Shown piece by piece: positions 27,301 to 39,395 of a stretch of 64,000 nucleotides of DNA (its first letter is position 1; every line of letters starts with the position of its first letter). This DNA comes from Glossina fuscipes (taxonomy: Eukaryota > Arthropoda > Insecta > Diptera > Glossinidae). The notes beneath the pieces are model-generated. The model had not been told where the DNA came from, did not search any database, and saw nothing but the letters and a program-made list of their open reading frames with translations. The DNA is taken from the NCBI RefSeq assembly GCF_014805625.2, contig NW_023998414.1, positions 20,589,590 through 20,653,589 on the forward strand, read 5' to 3'. The translations under genes were made by a program, and so were the position numbers.

Positions 27301-29745
27301 CCAGCCGCCTATAATTTTATTTTACGAACCCAGCTTTGCCTTTATTATTTTTGTAATACTTTAAAAAATACCATTTTCAACAGCATTGGTGTTCATGTTC
27401 TATCAAATATGTGATTTTCGTGGCTACATGTTCAAAATGAAGGATAAATGCGTTCCATTATTTCATGATAATATTGTGACTTCGAGTTCATTGATCGATG
27501 CCCATTCATTTATCCATTATTTAGATTTAAAAGATTGAAAGCTAAAACTTGACCTGAATGTAAATCTTAGTCTCAGTTTAAGACGAGCATTTTCAACAAT
27601 CAAAATATTCTTGAATCCCTAACATGTAACACGTCACCCAATTAATCTCTTATTTGAAACATATGTGCAGCACCAGTCTTGACAGATTCACACAGTTTTT
27701 GGATACTAGCAAGTATCAGAGGATAGGTATCCAAGTTTCTCCACAATTATCCTACAGGTTATAATTGTTTCAGTGATGTTACTTTTCAAATAAGAAGAAA
27801 TGGAAATAAAGTTTCTTTTGTTGGTTAAAAGTTGGTTTTTCTTGCAAAAAAAAAAAACACTGAAAAAAATAAGTTGATACAATGTGGGTCCATGGACTTA
27901 TTTATTTATTTATTTTATTCCACTTATACTAGAAACTCAACTAAACAAATAACAGTCGAGTTCAATAGGCTCTTAATGCAAAACTAATATTAATTAACAA
28001 TAAAATTCAATATAAGCATAATAAAACAAATAAGAAGAAAAAAAAAGAAAAAAAAAACATGTATACTATCAGCATAGGAGCACACATACAACCGGTACAG
28101 GACCAAATTGCAAATGAACCCCTAAGCCATCGCAAACATGCATAAACCTGGCAACCGATAATAAATTGACAATAATTCACTTTCGAAACGTAACGACTTT
28201 TTAAGGATAAAAACTAGTTTAAATACGACATAGGTAAATCGAACGTATTAAGCAATGTTGCTTTAATGGACTTTACAGAGTCCGATAACGAGAATAAGTG
28301 GTAGACGTCATTTAGGTTCTTGCAAACGACTCTGAGCGGATTGAATAGCTCATAATTAAATTTACACTGATTAAGCTTAACCAAAATAAAGTGCCTAGAG
28401 AAGCGGTTAGGGACTTATTGAGTGACATAACACATGCATTTTCAAATGCGAAAATGCTTAAAAAGGATAAAGAAAAGTTGTCGTCACTAGTTTGCGACCT
28501 ATAGGAGGGATTGATCCAAAGCCTGGCATTCTTAAAAAGCAAAGTCATCTTAATGGTTGGTCCCAAAATGAGGCAGAGAACACATATTTATAGAAATTAA
28601 TAATAAAAAAAAAAAAATGCATTGCATCCATTGTTTGTTTGCTACGCATATCAAATGTCTAACTAATTCCTCTTAGAGTAAATATTTTATTTATTTATTT
28701 TTCCTCCTTTTTTTTTTTTTTTTTTGTTTTTTGTTATCGGGCTTTAACTTACTTATCATTTAGGCTTGTTTTTGGTGTAAATACCAGAAAATTTCATAAA
28801 TGAATTATTTACAGTTGTTTTTTATTCATTTCATTTCTTTTTTTTTTTTTTTTTTTTTTTTCTGTTTCGTTTTCATCATTCATTCATTGCTATAAAGATT
28901 AATAAGAAAAATTTTGCCACATAGACATTAATACAACGCCGAAATGTAAATAATGAAAGAAAAAAAAAAAAAAGAAAAAAAAATATAAAAAAAAAATTTA
29001 CTTTATTATTATTATTGCTATTATTGTTTCTTTCTTGCCAGGGGACAGTACCACGATATCGTAAAACGACTTCACTGATGATAAATTGAAACATTTTCAA
29101 TTCCTTGGGTTAGGAAAACATTGGATGGGGGTTGCGAGAAAACTAAAAGATAACAATATGAAGGCGAACAAGTGACACACATACAACCAAAAACATAATA
29201 CTCATTATGACACCACAAGAAAGAATAAAAAAAAAATAAATAAAATAAAGGAAACTTTTCGCAGAGCAAACACGGCTTTAGGGATGCAAACTACATCAGA
29301 CGAGTGTAATAAACGCATACAATAGAATGCGAAGAACAAAGTGTGTAATAAAACAAAAGCAATACGAACGAAGATAACAGAAAGTAACATGAATTTACGA
29401 TACAAGGGCACATATGTACACATATGCTAGTCAACTGACGTGAGCGTGCTTATGCAATGAAATTTGCCAAGGGAAAGAAACTTAGATCTCTATACGAAGC
29501 AGAGTAATAGCAATATCGCTAAAATGCTGATATCAGCATAAGATATATTTGTTTAAGATATGTTTTTTGAAGTCTTTGAAGGCGTTTTTACTCCTATACT
29601 CGAAGAATCTAATCATTGCTTAATCGCACACACATACCTATCTTTTTGGTATTTATCTGTATTTTAATAATAGTTTTCTAATAATTTTATCAGACTTTAT
29701 CATCAAATTTCAATCACAAATTTTGCTTTAAATGTTTTACGCAAA

Positions 29746-29789
<44 letters not shown>

Positions 29790-32149
29790 TGTACATTTGT
29801 ATACATGTGTCATTAATCAATCGAATTGTTGACGATTGTTACTAACAATTGCAATATCCCTAACCATTCATATGTCAAAAGAATTTATTCATGATTTCAA
29901 CGAGAAATGGTACGTGAAGCCGCTTCAGTAGCAGCAGTTGTGGTGGTGGCAGTAGAATAAAGCTGTCAATTTAAATTGGTTTGCAACACTAGTAGAACAA
30001 GAACCAACCAGTATGAGAAAAAAATATCAAGTGATTAATGACTATCAACACAAAAGTCAACACAATATCAAAATGTTTGGCTCAATTGGGCCGAGAGCAA
30101 ACGAAGCATTTGACAGTTAAATCATCGAAAATAGAAATACAGAAAAAAAGATTTTTTTTTTGTTGTTGTTGTTGTTGTTATTGTACTCATTCTTGCCCTC
30201 AATTGCGAATGAAAAGAGAATTGTTATTTCTATTCATATCTGTGTTCTATTCAGAGAATAGAAGACGTTGCTTAGACTAATCAGTGTATATATATTCAAC
30301 GAAAGCAGCTGGTTCGCTCCAATAACTCTCCTATATGTAAGCAGACATGAATACGTTTTACGCAAAATCCTAAAATAATTACCCTTTTTGGACAATATCG
30401 TAAGCATTTTTACAAAATCCCTACTGCTATTAAATGATAATCTCAATTTATATTATTTTTCTTCTTGTCCATAAATACGATTTACATTTCCCGTCTTATT
30501 TAATTACTGTGATTTTATGCATAAAATGTGATAGAAGGGTCAAAAATTATTATATTTTTACACTAATTATCTTAACAAAAGTAAAAGAAGAGAATTCAAA
30601 TCGTTTTCCAACAGCAGCAGTAGATAAGCTATCACTGCTTTCACGACAATTTGCCTACGTATTAATTACCTTGCTTGATTTTTCGAAAGGATCCTTAGAC
30701 TTTCTCTTTGTTTTCCCTTAACGGATTATTTGCAGAAATCTCTGAAAGCCTTCAACTCAAAATGGCCAAAAATCGTGCAGACTAATAATTTTATTAATCA
30801 AATTTTGAGCTCCTTTATCTCGTTTGCAGGACATTATATAAGCGCCAGTGTATTAGTTAAAATATTTTATCCATCTCTGCTTATTATTAGTAAGTAGTAG
30901 CGTAGAAATGCCTTCTCCTTTCCTCCTTCAAATCTTTAATGGACAAAACTCAAGGCTCAAGTGGAAACTCATGTATGAAGAAAATGAGAACAAAATACTT
31001 ATGCACCAGACTGTAAAAAACTGTAAAATAGTTTCCTCTGGAGCCTATACAACTGCACTGCAAGACCCTGATCAAACGCTGAAAAACGGACACTGATTAG
31101 AAAACGCGGAACACCAGAAAAAACGCTTACGTTACAGTCAACAGCAACAAATACCGTTTAAAATGGACTCGGCGACACCAATATCCTACGCAAATGGATT
31201 GTTACTTACCTTCATCGCTCAGGCAATCTCCTATGCTGTTGCTTTTATTGAAGTGAAAAGTTAGAATGGCTAATTTACGATCCCCTAACATACATTAAAT
31301 GTAACGGTTTCAACGGAAAACCTTACCTTGGCAATAGAGGTGGATTTAAATTGCTTCCCTTGTCCTGCATAAAGATTTATTTATGTTTTTCTTTTAACAA
31401 ACTTTAAGATCTTTGTTTAATAAATTTAATCATTTCGAGTTCGCTTTTACTGAGTTTAGATTGTCTTCGAGAAGGAGCAACGTGATCCTAGATGACCATG
31501 AAAATACTGCATACAAGTAATTCTTTATCTCCTTCGATTTTCGCTACGCCTTTGGTTTCCGTTATGCATACCTCATTCGCAAATAACCCAACAACGAGAG
31601 TAATTGATGATGCAACATTCAATAGGTTTACCTGGGATCTTGCAAATGATATTAAAAATAATAGTGCGGTATCTGAGCGCGTGCGTGTCTGATAATCAGA
31701 TCCCAATCCCTCATCCTACGAATGATGCTCATGAGAAATTCAACCTACTGACTTAATGCTTGCATCTGAGTTGTGGTTATATTTCACGCCTATGCCCTAA
31801 CAAAGTTCCCAAAATTCTAAATTGAATTCAAAACATGGGATAAGATAAGAGACATCTCATCTTTTACTTTGAACATTGCTAAGATGATAAGATTGAATAA
31901 ATATTGAAAGCTGCGTTCTTGGCTTGCGGTATATTTATCAAAGAACTCGTTCTTAAAAGCAGGTCTCGTCACCGGCTTATTCCATTACCATCGTCCAATG
32001 CCAATACATCCAATAGTAATTCAAAAAACCAAAATCATGTTCTCTTAAAACGCCCTTTTGTATTAATTTTCAAATTTATAGGACAGACAGGATGACCAGA
32101 ATTTGTAGTAGGGTATTGTTTTCATTGAAGTCATCTTTATCCTTTCAAA
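24332..32149. other. Non-coding stretch, no gene seen
   Basis: AT-rich, with homopolymers and the TA run at 29748. Open frames do not exceed 95 codons and show no domain. Bases 31480-32100 may belong to the LINE fossil that follows. Confidence 0.6.
29748..29786. repeat. (TA)n microsatellite
   Basis: About 19 TA units. Similar runs occur at 1185-1219, 3173-3195, 7157-7184, 20176-20202, 34018-34047, 45652-45678 and 56612-56645. Confidence 0.95.
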
Positions 32150-32545
32150 CTTGTATGATGGTCACATGGTCCATCTGATATTGACTATCTCTACGTCCGT
32201 TTAAAAATCAACGATAAGTATACTTATTAATTCTGGTCGTACATCCGGCCATGATGTATTTTAACCCAACGCTCCTCCGTGATATCTTTTTAATATTCGG
32301 TGATTTTAGTTTTCCGAGGATGAACCGGGATCTCTATTCAGACGCTGGACGATTGTTATCTTAAAATCTTCGCAATGAATTGCATAGACTTTCTGTTGTT
32401 GCACTACCTCATATAAATAATGTCTCAAGCCCTAAAAGAAAATTTCTTCGCCTTATTTTATGTACAATTCCGCAAGTTTTGACGTATTGAGCATTATTAT
32501 TTACTCTTCCTGAAGTAATTGTCATGCTACTATTAAGTTATCTAC
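32150..32545 (+). pseudogene. LINE (non-LTR retrotransposon) endonuclease fossil
   Basis: Plus-strand translation gives IDYLYVRLKINDK near 32182, resembling the strand before the endonuclease core. From about 32272 a second stretch reads RDIFLIFGDFSFP, the GDFN-P motif of apurinic-type LINE endonucleases. Further on are HINNVSSPKRKFLRLIL and LLFTLPEV, equivalent to the conserved IN-V--N-GR-LDLV block. Several stops interrupt it. No reverse transcriptase domain is visible nearby, so it is a fragment. The clade (Jockey- or CR1-like) is a guess. Confidence 0.55.
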
Positions 32546-32659
32546 TGACGTCTCGTAACCACTAACATGTTCAATCCCTACCAATACGCTAATTCAAAAA
32601 AATTTATTGCTCGCGGCGTAAATTGTAAGACATTGAACGTACTCTTGTCGATGTCTATA

Positions 32660-32850
32660 ATATTAGTTTGGGGAAAAAGAAATCCATTATTTTTTCGGTA
32701 GATGGCTGCACTGATAGATTTCTCGTAAAGTATCGATCAAACAATTTCAGATGTATGCTCGTTGGAAAGGTGACATTTCGCAGTAAAAAAAATTCGAAGC
32801 ATGTTAAATAAAGTCCTGAAGTTCATATAAAAATGTATATGAATCAAATT
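32660..32850 (+). mobile_element. Mariner-type terminal fragment
   Basis: After a TA it reads TTAGTTTGGGGAAAAAGAAA, close to mariner terminal inverted repeats of the TTGGGGAAAAAGTAAT type. TAGATGGCTGCACTGAT and a short stretch like a mariner 5' leader follow. No transposase follows and no second terminus is seen nearby, so only one end survives. Confidence 0.5.
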
Positions 32851-34183
32851 ATTATGTATATTATGTATATGAAATCAAATATTTTATATTATATTTAAAT
32901 CGCTGGGATTAACAATTATAATTATATTCGACTGTGTACTACCTAGGCAGTAGCTGAATACCTATGTAGCAACTAGTCAGCGACAGTTACAGACCCCTTT
33001 GAGTAAGACTCCGTATGTGCAGATATTTGTGTACGCAGTTCGATCTCGAAAACTGCTACTCTTGAAAATCACCAAAACATTAGGTACGTTGTATTTTACG
33101 GATAAAAATAAACTTTTAACTCAATGAAAATGAAATGTTTTGAACGCAGGTAATGAGGTAAACAACTTCGAGCTTCATCATGGAAACACTAGACTAAATA
33201 ATAAAAATTACCATATCTCAATTTATAAATAATACGTCGGGGAGATAGCCATTTTCTTATGTCTTAGGCATTGTATCAAACCACAACCTGGAAAGTGCAT
33301 GACGAAAAAGCAGGAAGTTAAAATTTTCATTTATACTTCGTTTCCGCCAAAATTGGCCAACTGGCCAGCTTATGAATACACAGACGGCTACTTGAAAACT
33401 CAATTTGAAGGAAAAAGCAATCACCGCATTATTTATCATAAGGAAACTCATCGCTAAACACCGTTCGCTGTTGATTTTTGTAGATTTCTTGGTTTTATCA
33501 TCTGCTTTGATTCGAGAATGAATCTATCACTTCCCTCAATAGCCTCATATTGGATGCTTTGAATTCAATACTTTTCAAGTCTCTCGATCGCCAAAGGAAA
33601 AATAACAGCTGAGCATGTTCAATACTCTCTTTCTCAATATTTCTCTCTCTCAATATTTCTTTGGTTTATAGTAATAACCGCATACAGTACCACATTTTAT
33701 TTGACAACGTCTTGGGATTACTCGGCACTGTTATTGCAAAATTGCGTTTGCTGTGATATATTCGTTTGCGATATAAATTTTATCGCATGACTTAAAAAAT
33801 GGATTTCTTTTTTTCTTTCATATTTCCTTCACAATTCTCATCGAACTGGATTGTGACAAACAAACTAAACTCTTTTAAAAATAAAACCATCTTTAAATTT
33901 AAGAATTTTTCTAATTTATTCCTCCGTTTTTTTTTTTTTTATTAGTAATTTTTTCCTGTTTTATTTTTATTAATATTTTCTATTTTTCGTCAATTTTTAT
34001 GGTAAGACTATTTAAATATATATATACACATATATATATATATATGTATGTGAATTACAATATTTTTTGATTTGATAAGTTGTTGTTGTTGTTGCTGTTG
34101 TTGTTGTTTTTCTCTCTCAATAACTTTGGTAGATATATTTTGATATATTTATTGTTATATAAATATTTTTAAGTTTTTTATTT

Positions 34184-34219
<36 letters not shown>

Positions 34220-37200
34220 TTATGTTTGCAAATCCATAAATATTATAATGTACTTACATACATTCACATATATGTATGTGATGAATGTGTGTGATTTCTT
34301 AATATATTTTCTATTCAAAACTGTCATATTATTTAGGCATTCATTTGTATATCCTTCTAATATTTTTGATTAAATGAGAAAAAATTTTAAAACGCAGAAA
34401 ACGAAAGAAGTATTCAAATGTATGGGAAATGATATACATAAAATAAGAAGGATTTCAGATAGATAGGTGGACATTATTAAGCTCAGTTTACATTAGAAGC
34501 TTGAGGTAATAGTAGTTGTAATAGTACCAATCATAGGAAGACAAACATTTCTTCATCAAGCTCATATTGAAAGAATTAAAAAATAATAAAGTCAAAGCAT
34601 CAATAACCTAATCAATCGATTAGACCCTTTATTAGCGCGAATAACAAAATCGATTAAACCAACTCCGTTAAGGTTATAAGATTTTGTCTGAAATAAAGCG
34701 GATGCGTTCATATTCGTCAAACGCAACGCACACATATACAATACCCTTCTTAAATCATGCACACTGCCAGCCAGAGTGGTTCATTCGATCAATCAGTCAA
34801 GATCATTCGAATTTGAATTTACATATTCATCAGATCAAGTTCAAGTGAAATTTTAATAAATGATTTCATCCACATTTCCTTTGCCCCTCAAAATCTACAC
34901 TACACGACTTTACGCATAACATTAAATTTAATTTTAGTCATCTTAACTCCTGTCGGTTTAGTTAAGAAAAAAAAAAAAAATTGATCTAAGTGCTTTTCGT
35001 TGTAAATAGCGAGAGACTATCTCTGGTGTACTTTTCAAAATCTATTTCTATTCTATTATCTTGCATACATCTGTTATGTTTAGCATACTGCTTTTCGAAT
35101 GTGTCGCGTTACATTATTATTTGTAACGATTGCCAACCTGTAAGGTACGGTAAATGTCTACGGTGCAAAGCTTGCGGTTTGATAGCATATTATTTTTTAC
35201 GTTACAAAGTCTGCTTAAAAAAAAAAACAATAATAGAATCATATAACTTGCTCTTTAGTTACAAATAAATGAGAAATTATATATGAAAATTATTATATTG
35301 ATGCCACTACATCCGGCATCAATGCCTTCCACGGGTGGATTCGTTTGCCAACACTTCTTAGCAAGTTTTAATCTCATTAAGCAATAGCCTTATATCACTT
35401 TTTGAAAGTTTTTCTTGGAATAACTGCACTTTCTTTTTTTAGCTATTCAAGAGTTATTTGACTCCTAAAGCATCCTAAAAGAAAAGGCAAAAAGGATAGC
35501 ATTCCAAAGAGCTATAGAAATTTCTCGAAACTGAAAAAGGAAACGATCACAATAAAAAAAAAAAGAAAAACAAAAGCCGACTAAAAGTGAGTTTGCTCGG
35601 ACATAGATGAACTGCAGCATATTTTACGGTCATCGCATCTCGGCAAAATTTCATGAACTATTGCTATATTAGGTACGTACCTCAAAATCGTAATCAAATC
35701 GATATTATGCCAGCTATAGATGCTGCTTTTCATCAGACAACATTAATAGAACGAGAAAGATCTTCAATCGCTTAATACCGTTGCTCCTTTTATCCTAACA
35801 ATCTGCGATCTTAACATACGTAATTTTTGATGGAATATACATTCTATATACTTCATTAATATATAATTTTTCTCTCTCTGTCTTTTTATTTGTTTCCTTT
35901 GACCTATCTGCTTATCTCTTTTTTCCATGCATTTTTCTCTTTGTTGCTATATCTGTCCTTATATCTATATGATCGTTTATCTAATCACTGCAAACGGACA
36001 ATGTAAACTGAGCTTGTCTATATAAAAAAAAGTGTTATCAAAACATAGAGAATTAATATAATAAGAGCGTTCTAGAATTTTGAAAAATGAAAAGGAATAC
36101 AGAAGTAGTACTGATACGTAAGCAACCATTTCAGTGCCTACTCTTTCATCCCCATTATTTACATGAGCCGGCAAGAGCTCGGTTGAAGATTTCTTGTTAA
36201 AATGTCACACATTGTATCAAACCTTTACAAAAGCACAAACCTCTACTTTTCTACATTTCGAAGCACGTATATGCTATGTAACGCGTATATGTTTACATGT
36301 GTGTACAAAAATATAAGCTAAAGGCGGCGTAGCAAATATAATATAATTTGTTTTCATTTCATTGGGGATTTCTGCATTTTATTTTAGTCAACTCTCTACA
36401 TACGTATCAATGACTAGTCTGCTTATACGGAACTTTCATGCAACACAAAAGTGATGATATAAAAATGCGTTACTAGCAAAACGCTAAAGTTTTTGACAGC
36501 CATTGCTACCAAGCCGACGTTTACGAATATTATATATGAAATATATTAATATGAAGATGAGTTAGGTGTTGGGAAATTAATTTTTAGCAGAATTGCATAG
36601 ATGAAGATAAAGAAAAAAAAAAACATTCGATATCGTACCGATTTAAAGCACGCTAATCGGAAGACTGCAAAACAATCTGAATGACGTAAGTTAGAATCGG
36701 GAATAGATCTTTATTATTTTAAGCATATATTTGTCTAGTTATTAATTATAGTTATAAAATAATTATTTTTATGATGCATTACATTTGAATTAAGCAGACT
36801 ATGATGCTGTGCTGGTTCTAGAGAATTTGACATAAATAAATAACAAGCCTTATGCAGTGTTTCAAGGTAACACGCCTTGTGCAATACATCAAGGATGACA
36901 TACTTGCATATGCCAATATTCTATCGTAAATGAAGACCAACTAACTGTTCCTATAATATAACTTTTTCTTTTCAATTACAAACAAAAATATCTTTACCTT
37001 CACGTAGAAAATTTTCAATGAAACTTAGTTAAGCACCTGATGAATGCAGATTTCAAAAGTCTCTTAAGTGCGAATCGATGTAAATGAGGAAACAAAAATA
37101 TATTACGTCTGTGGCTTTATTTATAGAATATAGAAACATTTCGTAGAGTGTGACATCATACCAAGCAACAGAATTCTTGTTCGTGCATAACAATGAGAAT

Positions 37201-37789
37201 GAAAAGAGCAAGCAATCACATCATTGTTTACGTAGCAATACTACTTGTGTTACCTTAATAGTATAATATGATGATGATAATGATTCAAGGATGGATTCAA
37301 GGATTCTGCGCTCGTTTATTTGTAAGGGATTTAAGGGGAAAAGCTCTTGTCATATTAACTCTCTCTGATCAAAGTTACTTGCACTCTTGTTTTTACAACC
37401 AATTCATTAAGACCGTAAACGCTAAAGAGCATATAAGAGACTTCTCTTATTCTGCTAGTCTTTATTCTTTAATGAGCTAGAGCGCGATAAAAGTCTCACG
37501 ATATTAGAACTTAGAAAATAATCAACAATTAGATTATCAATATGATCATTATTATATAAATTATTACACATTTACTTTTTTTATTTTTTATTTAAACCGG
37601 TGATGCGATAAAACATATAAAAAAAAAAAAAAATAGGGAAAGCAGAGCAATTACCTAAACATACACATATACATACAAAGTTTTACTGCCAAAAGCAGTC
37701 ATTACATACAATATTTTAAAGCAAAATCTATATACAAATTTTTTTAAGAATGTTGTTAAAATAGAAATAATTCATTTATTTTTTAAACG

Positions 37790-37799
<10 letters not shown>
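32851..37799. other. Non-coding stretch downstream of Bx
   Basis: AT-rich, with TA, TTG and homopolymer repeats. It may include the distal part of the Bx 3' UTR if polyadenylation is far away. miR-9a seed matches at 34124 and 33658 would then be inside it. Confidence 0.5.
34186..34216. repeat. T31 homopolymer
   Basis: Thirty-one T, just after a TTG-rich repeat (34079-34108). Confidence 0.9.

Positions 37800-37831
<32 letters not shown>
37796..37831. repeat. A36 homopolymer
   Basis: Thirty-six A on the plus strand (T36 in Bx transcript sense), about 540 bp after the Bx stop. It could pair with the A40 run at 38225-38264 in a transcript that spans both. Confidence 0.9.
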
Positions 37832-37833
<2 letters not shown>

Positions 37834-38221
37834 AACATATCGGTGGGGATGAGTAAGTGAAAGAGATTTTTTTCGGAAAAAAAATTATTTTTATTTTTAA
37901 CTTTTTTTTTATTTTATTTTTTTTTTTTACATTAAACAGAAACAAAACTAAACCGTTTACTAACATAATAACAAGTTGCCTGTAAGAGTCATGACTAAAC
38001 GAAATGGACTGGAGTTTGTAAACGATTGATTTTGGCACAAATTGTTATTCAATACATAACAAAAGTTACTCTGTTTTGTTACTCAACGTATTTTCATTCA
38101 CTTTCCCTTATATCTTTTCTTTTAAATTGCACGAAATTTTTTTTTATTTTAATATTAGAGCTAATAAAAAAAAATTTTCCTTTTTTTATGCGTCAGTATT
38201 GCCCACAATTAAGTTTCTGTG

Positions 38222-38224
<3 letters not shown>

Positions 38225-38264
<40 letters not shown>
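38225..38264 (-). repeat. A40 homopolymer in transcript sense, Bx 3' UTR
   Basis: Forty uninterrupted T on the plus strand, which is A40 in the Bx mRNA, about 100 nt after the stop codon. It could bind poly(A)-binding protein or act as a false priming site for oligo-dT. Exact length is uncertain because homopolymers are prone to assembly error. Confidence 0.9.
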
Positions 38265-38269
<5 letters not shown>

Positions 38270-38292
38270 TGTTTCTTGTTTTAACAAAAAAT

Positions 38293-38300
38293 TCTTTGGT
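38293..38300 (-). promoter_or_regulatory. Bx: Candidate miR-9a target site, 8-mer, in the Bx 3' UTR
   Basis: The minus strand reads ACCAAAGA, a full 8-mer complement to the miR-9a seed (positions 2-8 plus A opposite position 1), starting 68 nt after the stop. miR-9a repression of dLMO in the Drosophila wing is established. That this particular site works is inference. Other seed matches on the same strand lie at 34124-34130 (7-mer) and 33658-33665 (8-mer), but they count only if the UTR extends that far. Confidence 0.55.
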
Positions 38301-38367
38301 AGCATTTAACCAGCTATCAGAACCACGATAGTTGTTTATACCCTGTATTGTTGTAGTTGTTGCTGTT

Positions 38368-38692
38368 TTAGCTTGACGCACCCAGAGAATTTTTCATATG
38401 AGATCCAGCACCCGTACCGAATGGCGAATTATTTGCACCAGCCTGAGGTCCATTGTTGTTGAGATCGCCTGGTGCTCGAGGACCAGGACCTACCGCATTG
38501 CTAGCACCTAACATACCGGCATTAGCTGCTCCGGCGGCGCCACCGGCATTGGCTGAATCTTGACCAATCGAATTGGCGTGACGTTTTAACATCGGATGAT
38601 TGGCCATAGAGGCGAATACCAAACGTTCTTCATAATCATATTCGCAAAGAATTTTATTCTCACATAAATAGAAACGATCGCCAACACAAAAT
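38368..38692 (-). CDS. Bx: Beadex/LMO, last coding exon (end of LIM2 and C-terminal tail, stop)
   Basis: The exon starts after TTATTCGTAG, completes Arg147 and reads FCVGDRFYLCENKILCEYDYEE, ending LIM2 with ligands C163 and D166. It is followed by an 80-odd residue tail rich in Ala, Gly, Asn and Pro that ends HMKNSLGASS and a TAA stop at 38368-38370. Joined to the other two exons it gives 254 residues with no frame break. The tail is longer than in vertebrate LMO proteins, which stop soon after LIM2; a low-complexity extension is expected for an insect Bx. The FCVGD start follows the same exon junction that I recall in vertebrate LMO genes. Confidence 0.95.
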
Positions 38693-39356
38693 CTACGAAT
38701 AAGAAACAAAATTTGAAAACACTTTAAAAATACCTACTAAATAAAAAAAAAAAATTAATTATACATGTTCATATTTATGTTTTTGTATGGGCATAAGTAA
38801 ATATTATCAAGAAATGGTGTCTCAGATATCTATATTTTTGATTTAAATAACACTATAAATATATTTGGTATGTTGATCGGTTCAATCCATTTGCCGATTC
38901 CTTTAACTGTATGCACATTTTTTCATATTTCACCGCCTTCTGCCGCACCACTCACTCTAAGCAGCGTAATAGAAAGATTGAGTTGAACGTTAATAAGACG
39001 ACTGTCTGCAACTTATATGTCATTCATTTATAATAATTATAGCGTCTTACAGACTTTTCTCATTTCTATAAAGTTTCTACGAAAGTAGATATGAAAACGA
39101 AAAAAAAAAAAAAAAAAAAAAAAAAGCACTTCAACGTCATACAAATATAATTTCTTCTTTTTTACGGATAACCGCAAATATTCTTTTTTAACACCTTTTT
39201 TGCGCAGATACACTATTTGCTTATATTTGTGGCATACTGCGCTCTCCCACATGAACTTACTTCTCTTGCCATTTTTTCTACTTTTTTAGGAATTGCCGTT
39301 AATGCTAAAAGCGCGACACAGGTGTTCATCATTATTTGTATTTGTTGTTTGATTTA

Positions 39357-39359
<3 letters not shown>

Positions 39360-39394
<35 letters not shown>
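39360..39394. repeat. A35 homopolymer in the Bx intron
   Basis: Thirty-five A on the plus strand. A 26-A run lies at 39100-39125. Confidence 0.9.

Positions 39395-39395
<1 letters not shown>

Larger units (their letters stand above)
37800..38367 (-). other. Bx: Proximal 3' UTR of Bx (distal end unresolved)
   Basis: Sequence after the Bx stop codon in transcript sense. It carries a miR-9a-type seed match, a 40-nt A run and several AATAAA hexamers on the minus strand (first at 38148-38143, another near 37895-37890). The true poly(A) site cannot be chosen by eye, because the region is so A/T-rich that such hexamers occur by chance. Drosophila Bx has a regulatory 3' UTR whose disruption causes the dominant Beadex wing alleles, so this region probably matters functionally. 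Confidence 0.55.

Noticed and set aside
38193..38381. Small frames with poly-Lys or poly-Phe next to the Bx stop
   Set aside because: Produced by the 40-nt T run in the Bx 3' UTR.
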